Assembly (NCBI RefSeq): GCF_002902385.1
Contig: NZ_PPQH01000024.1
Coordinates: forward strand, 1-64,000
From: Staphylococcus intermedius NCTC 11048
Lineage (GTDB): Bacteria > Bacillota > Bacilli > Staphylococcales > Staphylococcaceae
Direction of reading: 5' to 3'
DNA length: 64,000 bases
Shown: positions 12,086 to 21,047 of the stretch, in pieces
Numbering within the stretch: the stretch's first letter is position 1
Layout: every line of letters begins with the position of its first letter
Position numbers and translations under genes: made by a program
Notes under the pieces: generated by a model
Seen by the model: only the letters and a program-made list of their open reading frames with translations
The model's database searches: none
Told to the model about the DNA's origin: nothing

Positions 12086-12722
12086 TAGTGCCAACCAACC
12101 ATTATCAGTAGCAATTATGCAAGAGGGTCACGTATTGATCACACATACGACAACGATTAAACGTAATCATTCAGTACAGTTGATGCCTCTCGTTGAATGG
12201 TTATTAAAACAAGCACAATTGAAACCTGCTGATTTAGATGAAATTATCGTCACAGAAGGTCCTGGTTCATATACAGGATTACGTATCGGTGTCACGACGG
12301 CGAAAACACTCGCATATACGTTGAATATTCAGTTGTATGGGGTCTCATCGTTAAAAGCGATTGCGGCACAAATACAATATTCAGATGCGTACATTATTCC
12401 AATCATTAATGCACGACGACAACACGTCTTTGCAGGTGTGTATCAATGGCAAAATAGTGAATTGGTTAATGTGATGGCAGATCAATACATGCCAATCGAA
12501 AAGTTAATTGAACAGTGGCAAACAGACGAGAATGTCATTTTTGTCGGTGAAGATGTGGCACAATTTGAATCGGAATTAGCTCCATTTACGTGTCTAAAAC
12601 AGCCCCCTCGAGCGGATCAAATGTATCCACACAAAGGAGAGCCGCGCGATATTCATACTTTCACACCGCAATATTTAAAGCTATCGGAGGCGGAACAAAA
12701 TTGGCTGAATCAACAAAAATAG
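12066..12722 (+). CDS. tsaB: tRNA t6A synthesis scaffold subunit
   Basis: 218-residue inactive paralogue of TsaD (ASKHA fold) that dimerises with it. SANQPLSVAI at the N terminus and the signature EGPGSYTGLRIGVTTAKTLA (about 62-81) are intact. AAGGAGG lies nine bases before the ATG, within the 3' end of tsaE. Its last 22 bases overlap the start of rimI. Confidence 0.95.
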   Translation: MYSLLIDSANQPLSVAIMQEGHVLITHTTTIKRNHSVQLMPLVEWLLKQAQLKPADLDEIIVTEGPGSYTGLRIGVTTAKTLAYTLNIQLYGVSSLKAIAAQIQYSDAYIIPIINARRQHVFAGVYQWQNSELVNVMADQYMPIEKLIEQWQTDENVIFVGEDVAQFESELAPFTCLKQPPRADQMYPHKGEPRDIHTFTPQYLKLSEAEQNWLNQQK

Positions 12723-13171
12723 AAGATCAGCTTCAAATTAGACGCATGTCACACGAAGATGTCCCTGAAGTGTTTGATCTTGAACAGGCGAGTTTTAAAC
12801 AGAGTTCATGGACGATTGATGCGTTTTATTATGAACTGGAACAAAATAATTTTGCGCATTATTTTGTGCTGGAATATGACAAACGTGTTATTGGATATTT
12901 AGGTTTATGGGTCGTTGTCGATCAAGCACAAGTGACGACAATTGCGATAGATTCAGCTTATCAAGGTCATGGTCTAGGCCAAATGTTATTAAAATACGGG
13001 ATGAACTTTGCCGGTTCTATTGCAACAGTGATGAGTTTAGAAGTGCGTGTCGATAATGTCGTTGCACAACATGTGTATCAAAAGCTCGGGTTCCAATTTG
13101 GAGGAAAACGAAAAAATTATTATGGTGATGGAGAGGATGCATTAGTCATGTGGGTGAATTTAAATGAATAA
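12701..13171 (+). CDS. rimI: Ribosomal protein alanine N-acetyltransferase
   Basis: GNAT enzyme of the RimI family, which acetylates the N-terminal alanine of ribosomal protein S18 (also proposed for other substrates). [21 protein letters not shown] is the acetyl-CoA loop, and [19 protein letters not shown] follows. The open frame extends further upstream inside tsaB, but the first start with a good ribosome site is the TTG at 12701, ten bases after CGGAGG. This gives 156 residues and places rimI overlapping tsaB by 22 bases and tsaD by eight. The tsaE-tsaB-rimI-tsaD order is conserved in Firmicutes. Confidence 0.9.
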   Translation: MAESTKIEDQLQIRRMSHEDVPEVFDLEQASFKQSSWTIDAFYYELEQNNFAHYFVLEYDKRVIGYLGLWVVVDQAQVTTIAIDSAYQGHGLGQMLLKYGMNFAGSIATVMSLEVRVDNVVAQHVYQKLGFQFGGKRKNYYGDGEDALVMWVNLNE

Positions 13172-14186
13172 GCAAACAAAAATTCTTGCACTTGAAACAA
13201 GCTGTGATGAAACAAGTGTCAGTGTCATTGAAAATGGTCAAACGATTTTAAGTAACAGTGTTTTAAGCCAAATTGAAAGTCATCAACGTTTTGGAGGTGT
13301 TGTGCCAGAAGTCGCGAGTCGTCATCACGTCGAAAACATTACGGTCATGATAGAAGAAGCGCTGCAAGAAGCACATACAACGATGGCGGACGTCGATGCA
13401 GTGGCTGTGACACAAGGACCGGGACTGATTGGTGCTTTACTTGTCGGTGTGAACGCAGCGAAAGCACTCGCCTTTGCCAATGATAAACCACTCATTCCAG
13501 TGCATCATATTGCAGGACACGTTTATGCGAACCAACTTCAAAGTGGTTTAAAATTTCCACTCATTGCACTGATTGTTTCAGGTGGTCATACAGAACTTGT
13601 GTACATGGAAAACCATTTACAGTTTGAAGTGATAGGGGAAACACGTGATGATGCAGTTGGAGAAGCGTATGACAAAGTTGCACGTAAAATCGGTTTGCCA
13701 TATCCAGGTGGTCCAGCAATTGATCGACTTGCGGCCCAAGGAGAAGACACGTACGATTTTCCTCGCGTATGGTTAGAGCCGGATAGCTATGACTTTAGTT
13801 TCAGTGGTTTAAAGAGTGCAGTCATTAATAAATTGCATCAGTTAGCGCAAAAAGGTGAGCCTGTCATTCCAGAAAATGTTGCGACGAGCTTCCAAAACAG
13901 TGTTGTTGAAGTACTTGTTGGGAAAGCAATGCGTGCATGTGAAGCGTATGGTGTCAAACAACTCATCGTTGCAGGTGGTGTTGCGAGTAATCGAGGTTTA
14001 CGTCAAGCATTAGAAGCGGCTACGGCAGAAAAAGGGATAGAGCTTGCAATTCCAGAGCCAAAGTTATGTACAGATAATGCGGCGATGATCGGGGCAGCAG
14101 CGCATGAGATTTATTTAAAAGGGATTCGTGGAGATATGGCGTTGAATGGGCAGAGTAGTATGGATATTGAGATGTACCGAGATTAA
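13164..14186 (+). CDS. tsaD: tRNA t6A transferase (TsaD/Gcp)
   Basis: Catalytic subunit that moves the threonylcarbamoyl group from its AMP adduct to tRNA A37. 340 residues. Key elements: [12 protein letters not shown] at the N terminus, the metal-binding HHIAGH (near 112-117), [31 protein letters not shown] and [11 protein letters not shown]. Normally essential. It ends the tsaE-rimI cluster; no terminator directly follows, the nearest being the hairpin at 14592 beyond a repeat element. Confidence 0.96.
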   Translation: MNKQTKILALETSCDETSVSVIENGQTILSNSVLSQIESHQRFGGVVPEVASRHHVENITVMIEEALQEAHTTMADVDAVAVTQGPGLIGALLVGVNAAKALAFANDKPLIPVHHIAGHVYANQLQSGLKFPLIALIVSGGHTELVYMENHLQFEVIGETRDDAVGEAYDKVARKIGLPYPGGPAIDRLAAQGEDTYDFPRVWLEPDSYDFSFSGLKSAVINKLHQLAQKGEPVIPENVATSFQNSVVEVLVGKAMRACEAYGVKQLIVAGGVASNRGLRQALEAATAEKGIELAIPEPKLCTDNAAMIGAAAHEIYLKGIRGDMALNGQSSMDIEMYRD

Positions 14187-14272
14187 GGTGAAAGGGAAGT
14201 TTTATACATTCATCTTGAGTTTTAAATATTTACATTGTGGTTATGATTTTAATTTCAATCTTAATCTTTCAG

Positions 14273-14411
14273 ATTGCTGAACCATTCTGCGCTTTCCGAG
14301 GGGCTGACCCTTCAACTCAATTCGGCTTGATTAAAATGGACATTTGTTGGAAGCCGAATTGGATTTTCCGGACCAGCTAATCCCTCGGGAGTCTACAATG
14401 GTTCTTGCAAT
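14273..14411. repeat. Intergenic long inverted repeat, copy A
   Basis: About 140 bases with imperfect outer arms (ATTGCTGAACCATT against AATGGTTCTTGCAAT) and a nested perfect arm, CAATTCGGCTT against AAGCCGAATTG. The internal words GCTTTCCGAGG, CTTCAACT and CAGCTAATCCCTCGGGAGTCT recur in the other copies in this window. It lies between convergent tsaD and the MutS-like gene. No ORF or transposase is associated. Confidence 0.8.
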
Positions 14412-14591
14412 TTTTAAAGTGCGGGTTGAAAGTGCAAGAGAAATGAGTAGTTAATAAATTAATCGTTTATTATCATTCAATCGCTATACCCTCTCACTTT
14501 TGTGGAAAAAGTAGTGAAAGTGTAGGAAATGCTGAACCATTCAATATTTTGCTGTAACAATTTAAAATAAAGTACCATTGCGAAAAATAAT

Positions 14592-14633
14592 AAAACAGGA
14601 CTGAGAGGTAGTAAGTTTCTCAGTCCTGTTTTT
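14592..14633. terminator. Bidirectional terminator between tsaD and the MutS-like gene
   Basis: AAAACAGGACTGAGA (14592-14606) pairs perfectly with TCTCAGTCCTGTTTT (14618-14632), with an A-run and a T-run on the two sides, so it can serve both convergent genes. The stretch 14412-14591 shows nothing else recognisable. Confidence 0.9.
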
Positions 14634-14662
14634 GCGTTGTATTCATCAAATAAGGCACATAT

Positions 14663-16252
14663 TTATGACTCAAGTTGCTTCACATATTCTTGCGCATCTG
14701 TATAAATGCGATTTGGAAATTTCATAATTCGAATTAATTCTAACGCATTTCTTGTATTTGCAGGGCCTTCTTTAATTTGATAATCAAATACAATCTCACC
14801 ATCTGTCACACGTTCATTAAAATGATAGTTGGCATATTGAGCGGCCAATACATCCGTTAACTCAATGTCATGTGTTGCCGCAATCACATGGGTTTGTGGA
14901 GATTCGTTTAAATACTCAAGTACTGCATGTGAAGCTGCAACACGTTCAGTCGTATTCGTGCCTTTAAAGATTTCATCAATAAAATAATAAAGAGGGGCTT
15001 CTGAATCTTGTTGAAATAATCGTTTGAGTGATTTTAATTCAGCCATAAAGTAACTGTCCCCACTCGTAACATCGTCTGCATTTGCCATGGTCGTCTTCAC
15101 TATGCAAGGAACAAATTGAAACTTGTCGGCTGTGACTGTACGAATCGCTTGAGCTAGAATTAAATTTAATGCGACAGCTTTCATGAATGTTGACTTTCCA
15201 GAAGCATTTGAACCGGTTAATAATATATTTTGGTTAAACTTAAAGTCATTCGGTACCGCATCTTCAATCAATGGATGCGTCAAACCTTCAAATTGTACGC
15301 TGTCTGCTATCACAGGTTCAGTTGTGTCGTAATGATGGCGATATTGATAAACGGCTAACAAACTATCTAACTCACCAATATAACGAAAACATGCTAAAAC
15401 CGTATCATAATGACCTTTAAAACGGCAGACAAGTGTCGTATATAAATGGATATCGATTAAAAACATATATTTAAAAAGCATCACAAAGTAACCAGGTATC
15501 GTTTCAACATTAATGAGTAAATAGCGAAACCGTGAAATAAAGCTTAATGGTTTTAAAGAATGATTGAAATCGGGCGTGATGGATAACTTTGAAAGTATTT
15601 CTGTTTCACGAACAGCACGTCCCATAATGAAAAGTTGCTTCAAATCTTTCTCCACGTAGTAATTAAAACGAAAACTAATGACGATATTGATGAGTAATGA
15701 AAAGCAAATCCATAAAAGCCCTTTTCCTAAATCAAAGAAGCACACGATGACACCGATGAATGGCAAAGTAGCCAATAACGTGTGATACCAGCTATATTGA
15801 TTTTCAAAAATAGAATGATCATAAGTGGGATAAATACTTTTCCCAATGTCGGTAAGTCTTTTCACAATTGTTTTATGTTCATTTGGATACGCTTCAAGCT
15901 GATCTAAAAAATCATAATGCACAAGAGGATATTGTAAACGCAACGCACTGTATAATTGATTTTCACCCATGGCACTATAGGTAAAATTAAGTTGCTCAAA
16001 CACGAGGTCCATCGACAAATCTGACCATGTTTTATCATCTATTATCGCATCATTTGCCCGGGATTCATTTTCATTTCTAAAATAAGCATCATAAACCGCA
16101 TGAGGATTTTCAGAAGTATCGTACCGTGTGAAATGTGTCATGTGATATTCCAACAGACGATGATGGCGGATACGACGCACTGTTTCAGTTATGAGTATCG
16201 TACCCACTATTGCCACAACAAGTAGCATCATAAAGAAAGTATTTGGAGTCAT
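14663..16252 (-). CDS. Membrane-anchored MutS-family ATPase
   Basis: 529 residues. The N terminus holds a membrane segment (FFMMLLVVAIVGTILI), and two more hydrophobic stretches lie in the middle (LLATLPFIGVIVCFF and neighbours). The C-terminal 200 residues are a MutS ATPase domain: Walker A GSNASGKSTF, Walker B YYFIDEIFKGTNTTERV, and ATHD switch. There is no mismatch-recognition domain, so this is not MutS1, and no Smr domain, so not MutS2; its substrate is unknown. The frame opens 33 bases earlier, but AAAGGAT lies eight bases before the ATG at 16252. The upstream region carries a DnaA-box cluster. Confidence 0.85.
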   Translation of the reverse strand: MTPNTFFMMLLVVAIVGTILITETVRRIRHHRLLEYHMTHFTRYDTSENPHAVYDAYFRNENESRANDAIIDDKTWSDLSMDLVFEQLNFTYSAMGENQLYSALRLQYPLVHYDFLDQLEAYPNEHKTIVKRLTDIGKSIYPTYDHSIFENQYSWYHTLLATLPFIGVIVCFFDLGKGLLWICFSLLINIVISFRFNYYVEKDLKQLFIMGRAVRETEILSKLSITPDFNHSLKPLSFISRFRYLLINVETIPGYFVMLFKYMFLIDIHLYTTLVCRFKGHYDTVLACFRYIGELDSLLAVYQYRHHYDTTEPVIADSVQFEGLTHPLIEDAVPNDFKFNQNILLTGSNASGKSTFMKAVALNLILAQAIRTVTADKFQFVPCIVKTTMANADDVTSGDSYFMAELKSLKRLFQQDSEAPLYYFIDEIFKGTNTTERVAASHAVLEYLNESPQTHVIAATHDIELTDVLAAQYANYHFNERVTDGEIVFDYQIKEGPANTRNALELIRIMKFPNRIYTDAQEYVKQLES

Positions 16253-16378
16253 ATGTATAAATCCTTTCGATAATTTATATATCATTTATATTTTTACATA
16301 ATATAATGAGAGAAGCAATGGATTATGAAAGCGTTTGAAGCATTTTCACATCATTTTAATTTCACGTAGCATGTCATC

Positions 16379-16561
16379 TGTCAAGAGGGAACGTGCGTAC
16401 TTATGCACATTTTGTGAACAACCTGTGCATAAATTTAAGTGGATTCTGGGGATAAGTGAGGTGAGATTGTGCATAAAACGAAGGGGTGTGTGTACTTTTT
16501 CTGTGTATAACTCGAATAACTTTGTGGATAGCTGGTATTATCGGCTTTTTAATGTGGATGA
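16379..16561. promoter_or_regulatory. Cluster of DnaA-box-like sequences upstream of the MutS-like gene
   Basis: Four exact matches to TTATNCACA (either strand) lie within 110 bases: 16401-16409 (plus), 16424-16432, 16468-16476 and 16502-16510 (minus). Four sites with one mismatch add to these: 16413-16421, 16447-16455, 16523-16531 and 16553-16561. The left edge (16384-16379) is a consensus minus-strand -35, TTGACA, pointing to the MutS-like gene. Function is not known; titration of DnaA or DnaA control of the neighbouring gene are both possible. Other frames open here show no ribosome site. Confidence 0.7.
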
Positions 16562-16579
16562 ATTGTCTGTATTTCGGGC

Positions 16580-16617
16580 GTAAAAAAATGAGCATAGTAG
16601 AAAATTCTACCACGCTC
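16580..16617 (-). terminator. Terminator of ydiF
   Basis: GAGCATAGTAGAA (16590-16602) pairs with TTCTACCACGCTC (16605-16617), allowing two G-U pairs; read leftward it runs into a U-tract. Its right arm touches the ydiF stop codon. Confidence 0.85.
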
Positions 16618-18568
16618 AGTTCATCTCATCTTCAAATTCACTTAATGCAAGTTGTAATTCTTCCCAATTTGTCATAACTTGTTCTAAAGATTGTTCGATA
16701 GCTGTTCGTTCGTCAGCCAATGCTTGTGTTTTTTCATAGTCGTTCATTGTTGCATCATCTGTCATTTCAATATCAATTGCTTCAATACGAGCTTCTAATT
16801 CCGTGATTTTTTGTTCTTCCGCTTCAATTTGACGTTCGATTTTACGTTTTTCACGACGCATTGCTTTTTGATCTTGATACGTATTTTGTGTAGCAATCGT
16901 CTCATCATTCGTATGGTGCGTTTCACGCTGTTCTTCATATGCAGCGAGTGCGTTTTGTTGCTCTAACTTTTCTAAATAATATTGATAGTCGCCCAAATAC
17001 AAATGTCCACCTGATTCATTCAAATCAAAAATGCGATTAGCAAGTTCATTAATAAAATAACGATCGTGCGATACGAAAATTAAAGTACCTTCAAAGTTTT
17101 TAAGCGCTTGTTCTAACATTTCCTTTGAATCAATGTCGAGATGGTTTGTTGGTTCGTCCAAAATCAAAACATTATTGCGTTCTAACATTAATAATGCGAG
17201 TTGGAGTCTTGCTTTTTCGCCACCTGATAAATCATTAATCACTTTAAGTACTTCATCTTGTGTGAATAAAAAGCGTCCTAATACCGCACGAATATCCTTT
17301 TCAGGCATGTGACGGTATTGATCCCATACGAAATCTAAAATGGTTTTATTAGAGCGGAACTCGGCTTGCTTTTGATCATAGTATCCCATCTTTAAATTTG
17401 CGCCTTCAATGATTTGACCAGAAAGAGGAGAGAGTCGTTTCGCCAAAGTTTTAATTAATGTCGATTTTCCTATACCATTTGGACCGATAATGCCAATGTG
17501 GTCACCTTTGTTAATTTCAAAACGAATCGGTGCTGTAATCGGTGCACTGTACCCAATTTCTAAATCTTTGATATGCATGACATCATTTCCTGTATTGCGA
17601 TCGAAATCGAATTGTATGTTCGCACTTCTCGCATCGAGCATTGGTTTTTCGATACGTGCCATTTTCTCTAAAGTCTTACGTCGACTTTTCGCCATGCCAC
17701 TTGTAGACGCACGTGTAATATTCTTTTCGACAAACGTTTCAAGGCGTTTAATTTCATTTTGTTGACGCTCATATTCTGCAAGTCGTTTTTGAAAATATTG
17801 ATCACGTAACTGAATAAATTTTGCGTAATTTCCAACATAATGCTTCACTTCACCTAGAGAAACGTCATAGATTTGCGTTACGATTTTATCTAGGAAGAAG
17901 CGGTCATGTGAAATGATAACGATGGCGCCTTTAAAATATTTTAAATAATCTTCTAGCCATTCCGTCGTTGCCATGTCTAAATGGTTCGTCGGTTCATCGA
18001 GTAAAAGTAAGTCGGGTTCACTTAATAACATTTGAGCGAGTGACAGACGCGTTTTTTGACCACCGCTAAAATCATTAATCGGACGGTCGTAATCGGCTTC
18101 ACTAAAATCAAGGCCATTCAATACAGTTTTAATTTTACTGTCATAATGATAACCACCGAGTTGTTCAAATTCGTTGGATAATTGTTCATATTTTGCGATA
18201 TGTGTTTGGTATTCTGTCGTTTCATACGCTTCTGAATGTGCAGCGAGCCAGTCTGTTTCTTCTTGCATGCGTTGGCCAAGTGCTTTCACTTTTTCAAAAG
18301 GTTTTGCCATTTCTTCAAAAACCGTATTTTCAGTATTTAAAGTCATTTGTTGGGTTAAATAGCCGAGTTTAAGGCCTTTGATTTTTGAGATGTGGCCTGA
18401 GTCATATGATTCTACACCGGCAATAATTTTCATCAATGTGGATTTACCCGCACCGTTTCGACCTACGATACCAATGCGCTCACCCGTTTTGACTTCAAAA
18501 TTAACGCCATCAAAAATTTCTTCGCCATCAAACGATTTCGTAATCTGACTTAACTGCATTAAAATCAT
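16616..18568 (-). CDS. ydiF: ABC-F ATPase, YdiF type
   Basis: 650-residue soluble protein with two ABC domains and no membrane segments, so an ABC-F translation factor rather than a transporter. Domain 1: Walker A GRNGAGKST, signature FSGGQKTRLSLAQ, Walker B DLLLLDEPTNHLD. Then comes the charged interdomain linker (about 240-310). Domain 2: GPNGIGKST, LSGGEKARLQLAL, VLILDEPTNHLD. The C terminus is a coiled coil (about 540-645). Location next to tsaD and rex matches B. subtilis ydiF. Resistance is not implied. The ATG at 18568 has GGAG eight bases ahead; an upstream ATG in frame overlaps the ribosome site. Confidence 0.92.
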   Translation of the reverse strand: MILMQLSQITKSFDGEEIFDGVNFEVKTGERIGIVGRNGAGKSTLMKIIAGVESYDSGHISKIKGLKLGYLTQQMTLNTENTVFEEMAKPFEKVKALGQRMQEETDWLAAHSEAYETTEYQTHIAKYEQLSNEFEQLGGYHYDSKIKTVLNGLDFSEADYDRPINDFSGGQKTRLSLAQMLLSEPDLLLLDEPTNHLDMATTEWLEDYLKYFKGAIVIISHDRFFLDKIVTQIYDVSLGEVKHYVGNYAKFIQLRDQYFQKRLAEYERQQNEIKRLETFVEKNITRASTSGMAKSRRKTLEKMARIEKPMLDARSANIQFDFDRNTGNDVMHIKDLEIGYSAPITAPIRFEINKGDHIGIIGPNGIGKSTLIKTLAKRLSPLSGQIIEGANLKMGYYDQKQAEFRSNKTILDFVWDQYRHMPEKDIRAVLGRFLFTQDEVLKVINDLSGGEKARLQLALLMLERNNVLILDEPTNHLDIDSKEMLEQALKNFEGTLIFVSHDRYFINELANRIFDLNESGGHLYLGDYQYYLEKLEQQNALAAYEEQRETHHTNDETIATQNTYQDQKAMRREKRKIERQIEAEEQKITELEARIEAIDIEMTDDATMNDYEKTQALADERTAIEQSLEQVMTNWEELQLALSEFEDEMN

Positions 18569-18674
18569 AGGGCATACTCCTTTCATTCTTATTTATTGTA
18601 CAACAAACCCTATACGTATCAAATACTAAATGTTTCCATATCATATAAATTAAGTTATAATTAAATATACAAAC

Positions 18675-18690
18675 TGTGAAAGCTATCACA
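18675..18690. promoter_or_regulatory. Putative Rex operator upstream of rex
   Basis: TGTGAAAGCTATCACA has the arms TGTGA and TCACA six bases apart, the geometry of the Rex consensus TTGTGAN6TCACAA. It lies 31 bases before the rex ATG, suggesting autoregulation by the NADH/NAD ratio. Confidence 0.6.
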
Positions 18691-18721
18691 TACACCAGAA
18701 ATGATAACGGAGGACTTCAAA

Positions 18722-19369
18722 ATGGGAAAATCAATGAACAAAATTCCTAGAGCAACTTTAAAACGTCTCCCTTTGTACTATAGATTTGTGAATACCTTAA
18801 AAGCGAAAGGCGAAGATCGTGTTAATTCAAAAGCTATTAGTGAAGGCTTAAATATAGATTCAGCTACCATTCGTCGTGATTTTTCTTATTTTGGTGAATT
18901 AGGTAAAAAAGGTTACGGCTATAATATTGATAGTTTATTAGAATTTTTTAAATCTGAACTGAGTGATTCAGATATTATCAAAATTGGTATTGTCGGAGTA
19001 GGACACTTAGGGACGGCTTTAATTTCGTATAACTTTTCAATCCATGATGACATGACAATCACAGAAGCTTTTGACATCAGAGAAGACATTATCGGTACAA
19101 CAGTAGGGGATATTACGATTAAGTCGATGGACGATATTAAAGAAACGATTGCTTCAGGAGAATTAGAAGTCGTGATTATTGCGACACCAGAATCAGCGGC
19201 ACAAGCTGTGACAGACCAGCTCGTTGAAGCAGGTGTCAAAGGTATACTTAATTTCACACCTAAACGCGTCCATGCACCGCAATCTGTACAAGTACATCAA
19301 ATTGACTTAGGGATTGAACTCCAATCGCTACTCTTTTTCATGAAAAATTATGGTGCATCTGAAGCGTAA
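18722..19369 (+). CDS. rex: Redox-sensing repressor Rex
   Basis: 215 residues. The N-terminal winged helix ([16 protein letters not shown] to [21 protein letters not shown]) binds DNA; the Rossmann domain ([12 protein letters not shown]) senses NADH/NAD. The C-terminal swap helix ends [15 protein letters not shown]. Rex represses fermentation and anaerobic genes when NADH is low. The frame opens earlier, but GGAGG lies eight bases before the ATG at 18722. A Rex-type palindrome precedes the gene. Confidence 0.96.
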   Translation: MGKSMNKIPRATLKRLPLYYRFVNTLKAKGEDRVNSKAISEGLNIDSATIRRDFSYFGELGKKGYGYNIDSLLEFFKSELSDSDIIKIGIVGVGHLGTALISYNFSIHDDMTITEAFDIREDIIGTTVGDITIKSMDDIKETIASGELEVVIIATPESAAQAVTDQLVEAGVKGILNFTPKRVHAPQSVQVHQIDLGIELQSLLFFMKNYGASEA

Positions 19370-19429
19370 ATGTGAATAAATGTTCGTATAATCAATTATT
19401 TTAAAGTGGACTTAGAAGCACTCAATGAT

Positions 19430-19469
19430 AAAAAGCAACGCCCTTGTGTTTAAGGTGCGTTGCTTTTTA
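19430..19469. terminator. Bidirectional terminator between rex and tusA-like gene
   Basis: AAAAAGCAACGC on the left pairs with GCGTTGCTTTTT on the right. The genes on either side converge. Confidence 0.88.
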
Positions 19470-19478
19470 TTACAGCAA

Positions 19479-19706
19479 TTAAGCTTTTTGCACGGTAATG
19501 GTCCAAGAAGCATCCCCTAATTGCTCAAATTCAGTAATGGGGTAGTTTTGTTCTGCAGCCCATTGAGGTATGGCTTCTGTAGCTTGTGTACAATCGAAAT
19601 CAATTTTCAATTCGTCCCCTATATTTAAAACTTCCATTTTCTTTTGTGCTTCTATTAATGGGAAAGGGCACACCATGCCAATAGTGCCTAATTCGTGTTT
19701 CATCAT
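19479..19706 (-). CDS. TusA-family sulfur carrier
   Basis: 75-residue protein of the TusA/SirA fold. The family signature is present as GMVCPFPLIEAQKKM, whose cysteine (about residue 13) would carry the persulfide. It lies 21 bases after the YeeE/YedE transporter gene; such pairs (TsuA-TsuB) take up thiosulfate in other bacteria. Two ATGs in a row open the frame, and AAAGGTGATC precedes both at acceptable distance; I keep the first. Confidence 0.88.
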   Translation of the reverse strand: MMKHELGTIGMVCPFPLIEAQKKMEVLNIGDELKIDFDCTQATEAIPQWAAEQNYPITEFEQLGDASWTITVQKA

Positions 19707-19727
19707 TGATCACCTTTCTTTAATTAT

Positions 19728-20810
19728 TTAATGAGACGCGTTTGGAGAATTTATTGCAACATTCGTTTGACGTCTGGCAGCCTGCAGCGGTTTTACAAAT
19801 AAGAAATAACTCATAAACCATGTCCCTAGAATCATTGAGGCTAGACCAATCCACCCTTGCCAAGAAAGTGCTGCGGTTGCGACTAAACCATTCCCGATAG
19901 AACAACCCCCTGCAACCGCCGCGCCAAAACCCATCAAGGCGCCGCCAATGGCACTGTTACGAATGGTCTTAATATCTGGTAAACGCCATTTAAATTCTTT
20001 TGCTCCACGTGCTGCAATATATGAACCTAAGAAGATACCTAATACAAGGAAGACGCCCCAATCAATGAGAGCGAAATCACCAGTTGTTAAAAATTGGATA
20101 ATATTTGCGGAAGGCGTCGTAATACCTAAACCACCTTCACGCCCAGTTGAATAACTCATTGGCCAAGCGAGTAACGCAATCAGTCCTACTGCAATCGCTG
20201 CTAAAAAAGGATGGAATCGTTTTTCAAATAAAAAGTAACGTATGCCTGTATAACGTGATTTTAATTTTGGAATCGTCACTTTAGGTTTGGGTTTGCGTAA
20301 AGTTTTGATAACAAAAAATATTGTAATGCTCACTAATGCGATGATCCAAATCCAGCTTGGAATACCGGTTGAAGTAGAAATATCTGCATTTGCAACCGTT
20401 GGGCTGTTAATAATATTTTTGAATGGTAACAAAATACCGAATTTTGAAATCGCAGCAAATAAGCCATACATAAACAACGCAATCCAGCTTCCTATAAGGC
20501 CTTCACCGGCACGATACCATGTTCCTGTTGCACATCCGCCAGCGAGAACAATACCTACACCAAAAATAAAAGATCCAATAATAGTGCCGATAATAGGGAA
20601 TGTGCCATTATGTATCGTCAAAACACCCATGGAGGTTAGAATAAATAAACCAATTGCTTGAATTGAAATGGCAATCAGTAACGCATAGAACATTTTGTTG
20701 TTTTTTTGTACATACATGTCTCTAAAACCGCCAGTGAGACAAAATCGCGTACGTTGCATTACGAACCCGAGTAGACTCCCAACAGTTAAACCACTTAACA
20801 TCGTCCACAT
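19728..20810 (-). CDS. YeeE/YedE-family transporter, probable thiosulfate uptake
   Basis: 360-residue membrane protein with about nine or ten hydrophobic segments and two pseudo-repeats. Each repeat carries the family motif: GCATGTWYRAGEG near 95 and GGCSIGNGLVATAAL near 305; a further conserved cysteine is in RTRFCLTGG (about 25). In TsuA these cysteines relay thiosulfate. AAAGGAG lies eight bases before the ATG at 20810; a TTG just before it is less likely. Operon with the TusA-like gene. Substrate is inferred from family and partner. Confidence 0.85.
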   Translation of the reverse strand: MWTMLSGLTVGSLLGFVMQRTRFCLTGGFRDMYVQKNNKMFYALLIAISIQAIGLFILTSMGVLTIHNGTFPIIGTIIGSFIFGVGIVLAGGCATGTWYRAGEGLIGSWIALFMYGLFAAISKFGILLPFKNIINSPTVANADISTSTGIPSWIWIIALVSITIFFVIKTLRKPKPKVTIPKLKSRYTGIRYFLFEKRFHPFLAAIAVGLIALLAWPMSYSTGREGGLGITTPSANIIQFLTTGDFALIDWGVFLVLGIFLGSYIAARGAKEFKWRLPDIKTIRNSAIGGALMGFGAAVAGGCSIGNGLVATAALSWQGWIGLASMILGTWFMSYFLFVKPLQAARRQTNVAINSPNASH

Positions 20811-21047
20811 CAAAATAACTCCTTTCTATATCCGATTATTTTAATAGGTATTATATGAGATATGCCAAAAGAATGCAATCCAATTTATTGAAAAATTTAA
20901 AATTAAACGTTGTGAATTCTCATATGTTGAAATCATTCATTCAGACTTAAATACGATATTTTATTTTTGAATAGCATTGTATTTTATACAGAAATGACGG
21001 TCGATTTTATGATAAAATAGCTATTGAGACTGTGAGGTGACGAACAA

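Noticed and set aside
12590..12700. Upstream extension of rimI
   Set aside because: The extra codons lie in the body of tsaB with no ribosome site; the TTG at 12701 has one.
14663..16252. MutS1 or MutS2 mismatch-repair protein
   Set aside because: Mismatch-recognition, connector and Smr domains are missing and membrane segments are present.
16335..16613. Two frames of 70-82 codons across the DnaA-box cluster
   Set aside because: No Shine-Dalgarno, unlikely composition, and the DnaA-box repeats explain the base pattern.
20820..20870. CymR- or CstR-type operator before the tsuA-like gene
   Set aside because: ATACCTATT/ATCGGATAT looks suggestive but I could not match it to a consensus with confidence.
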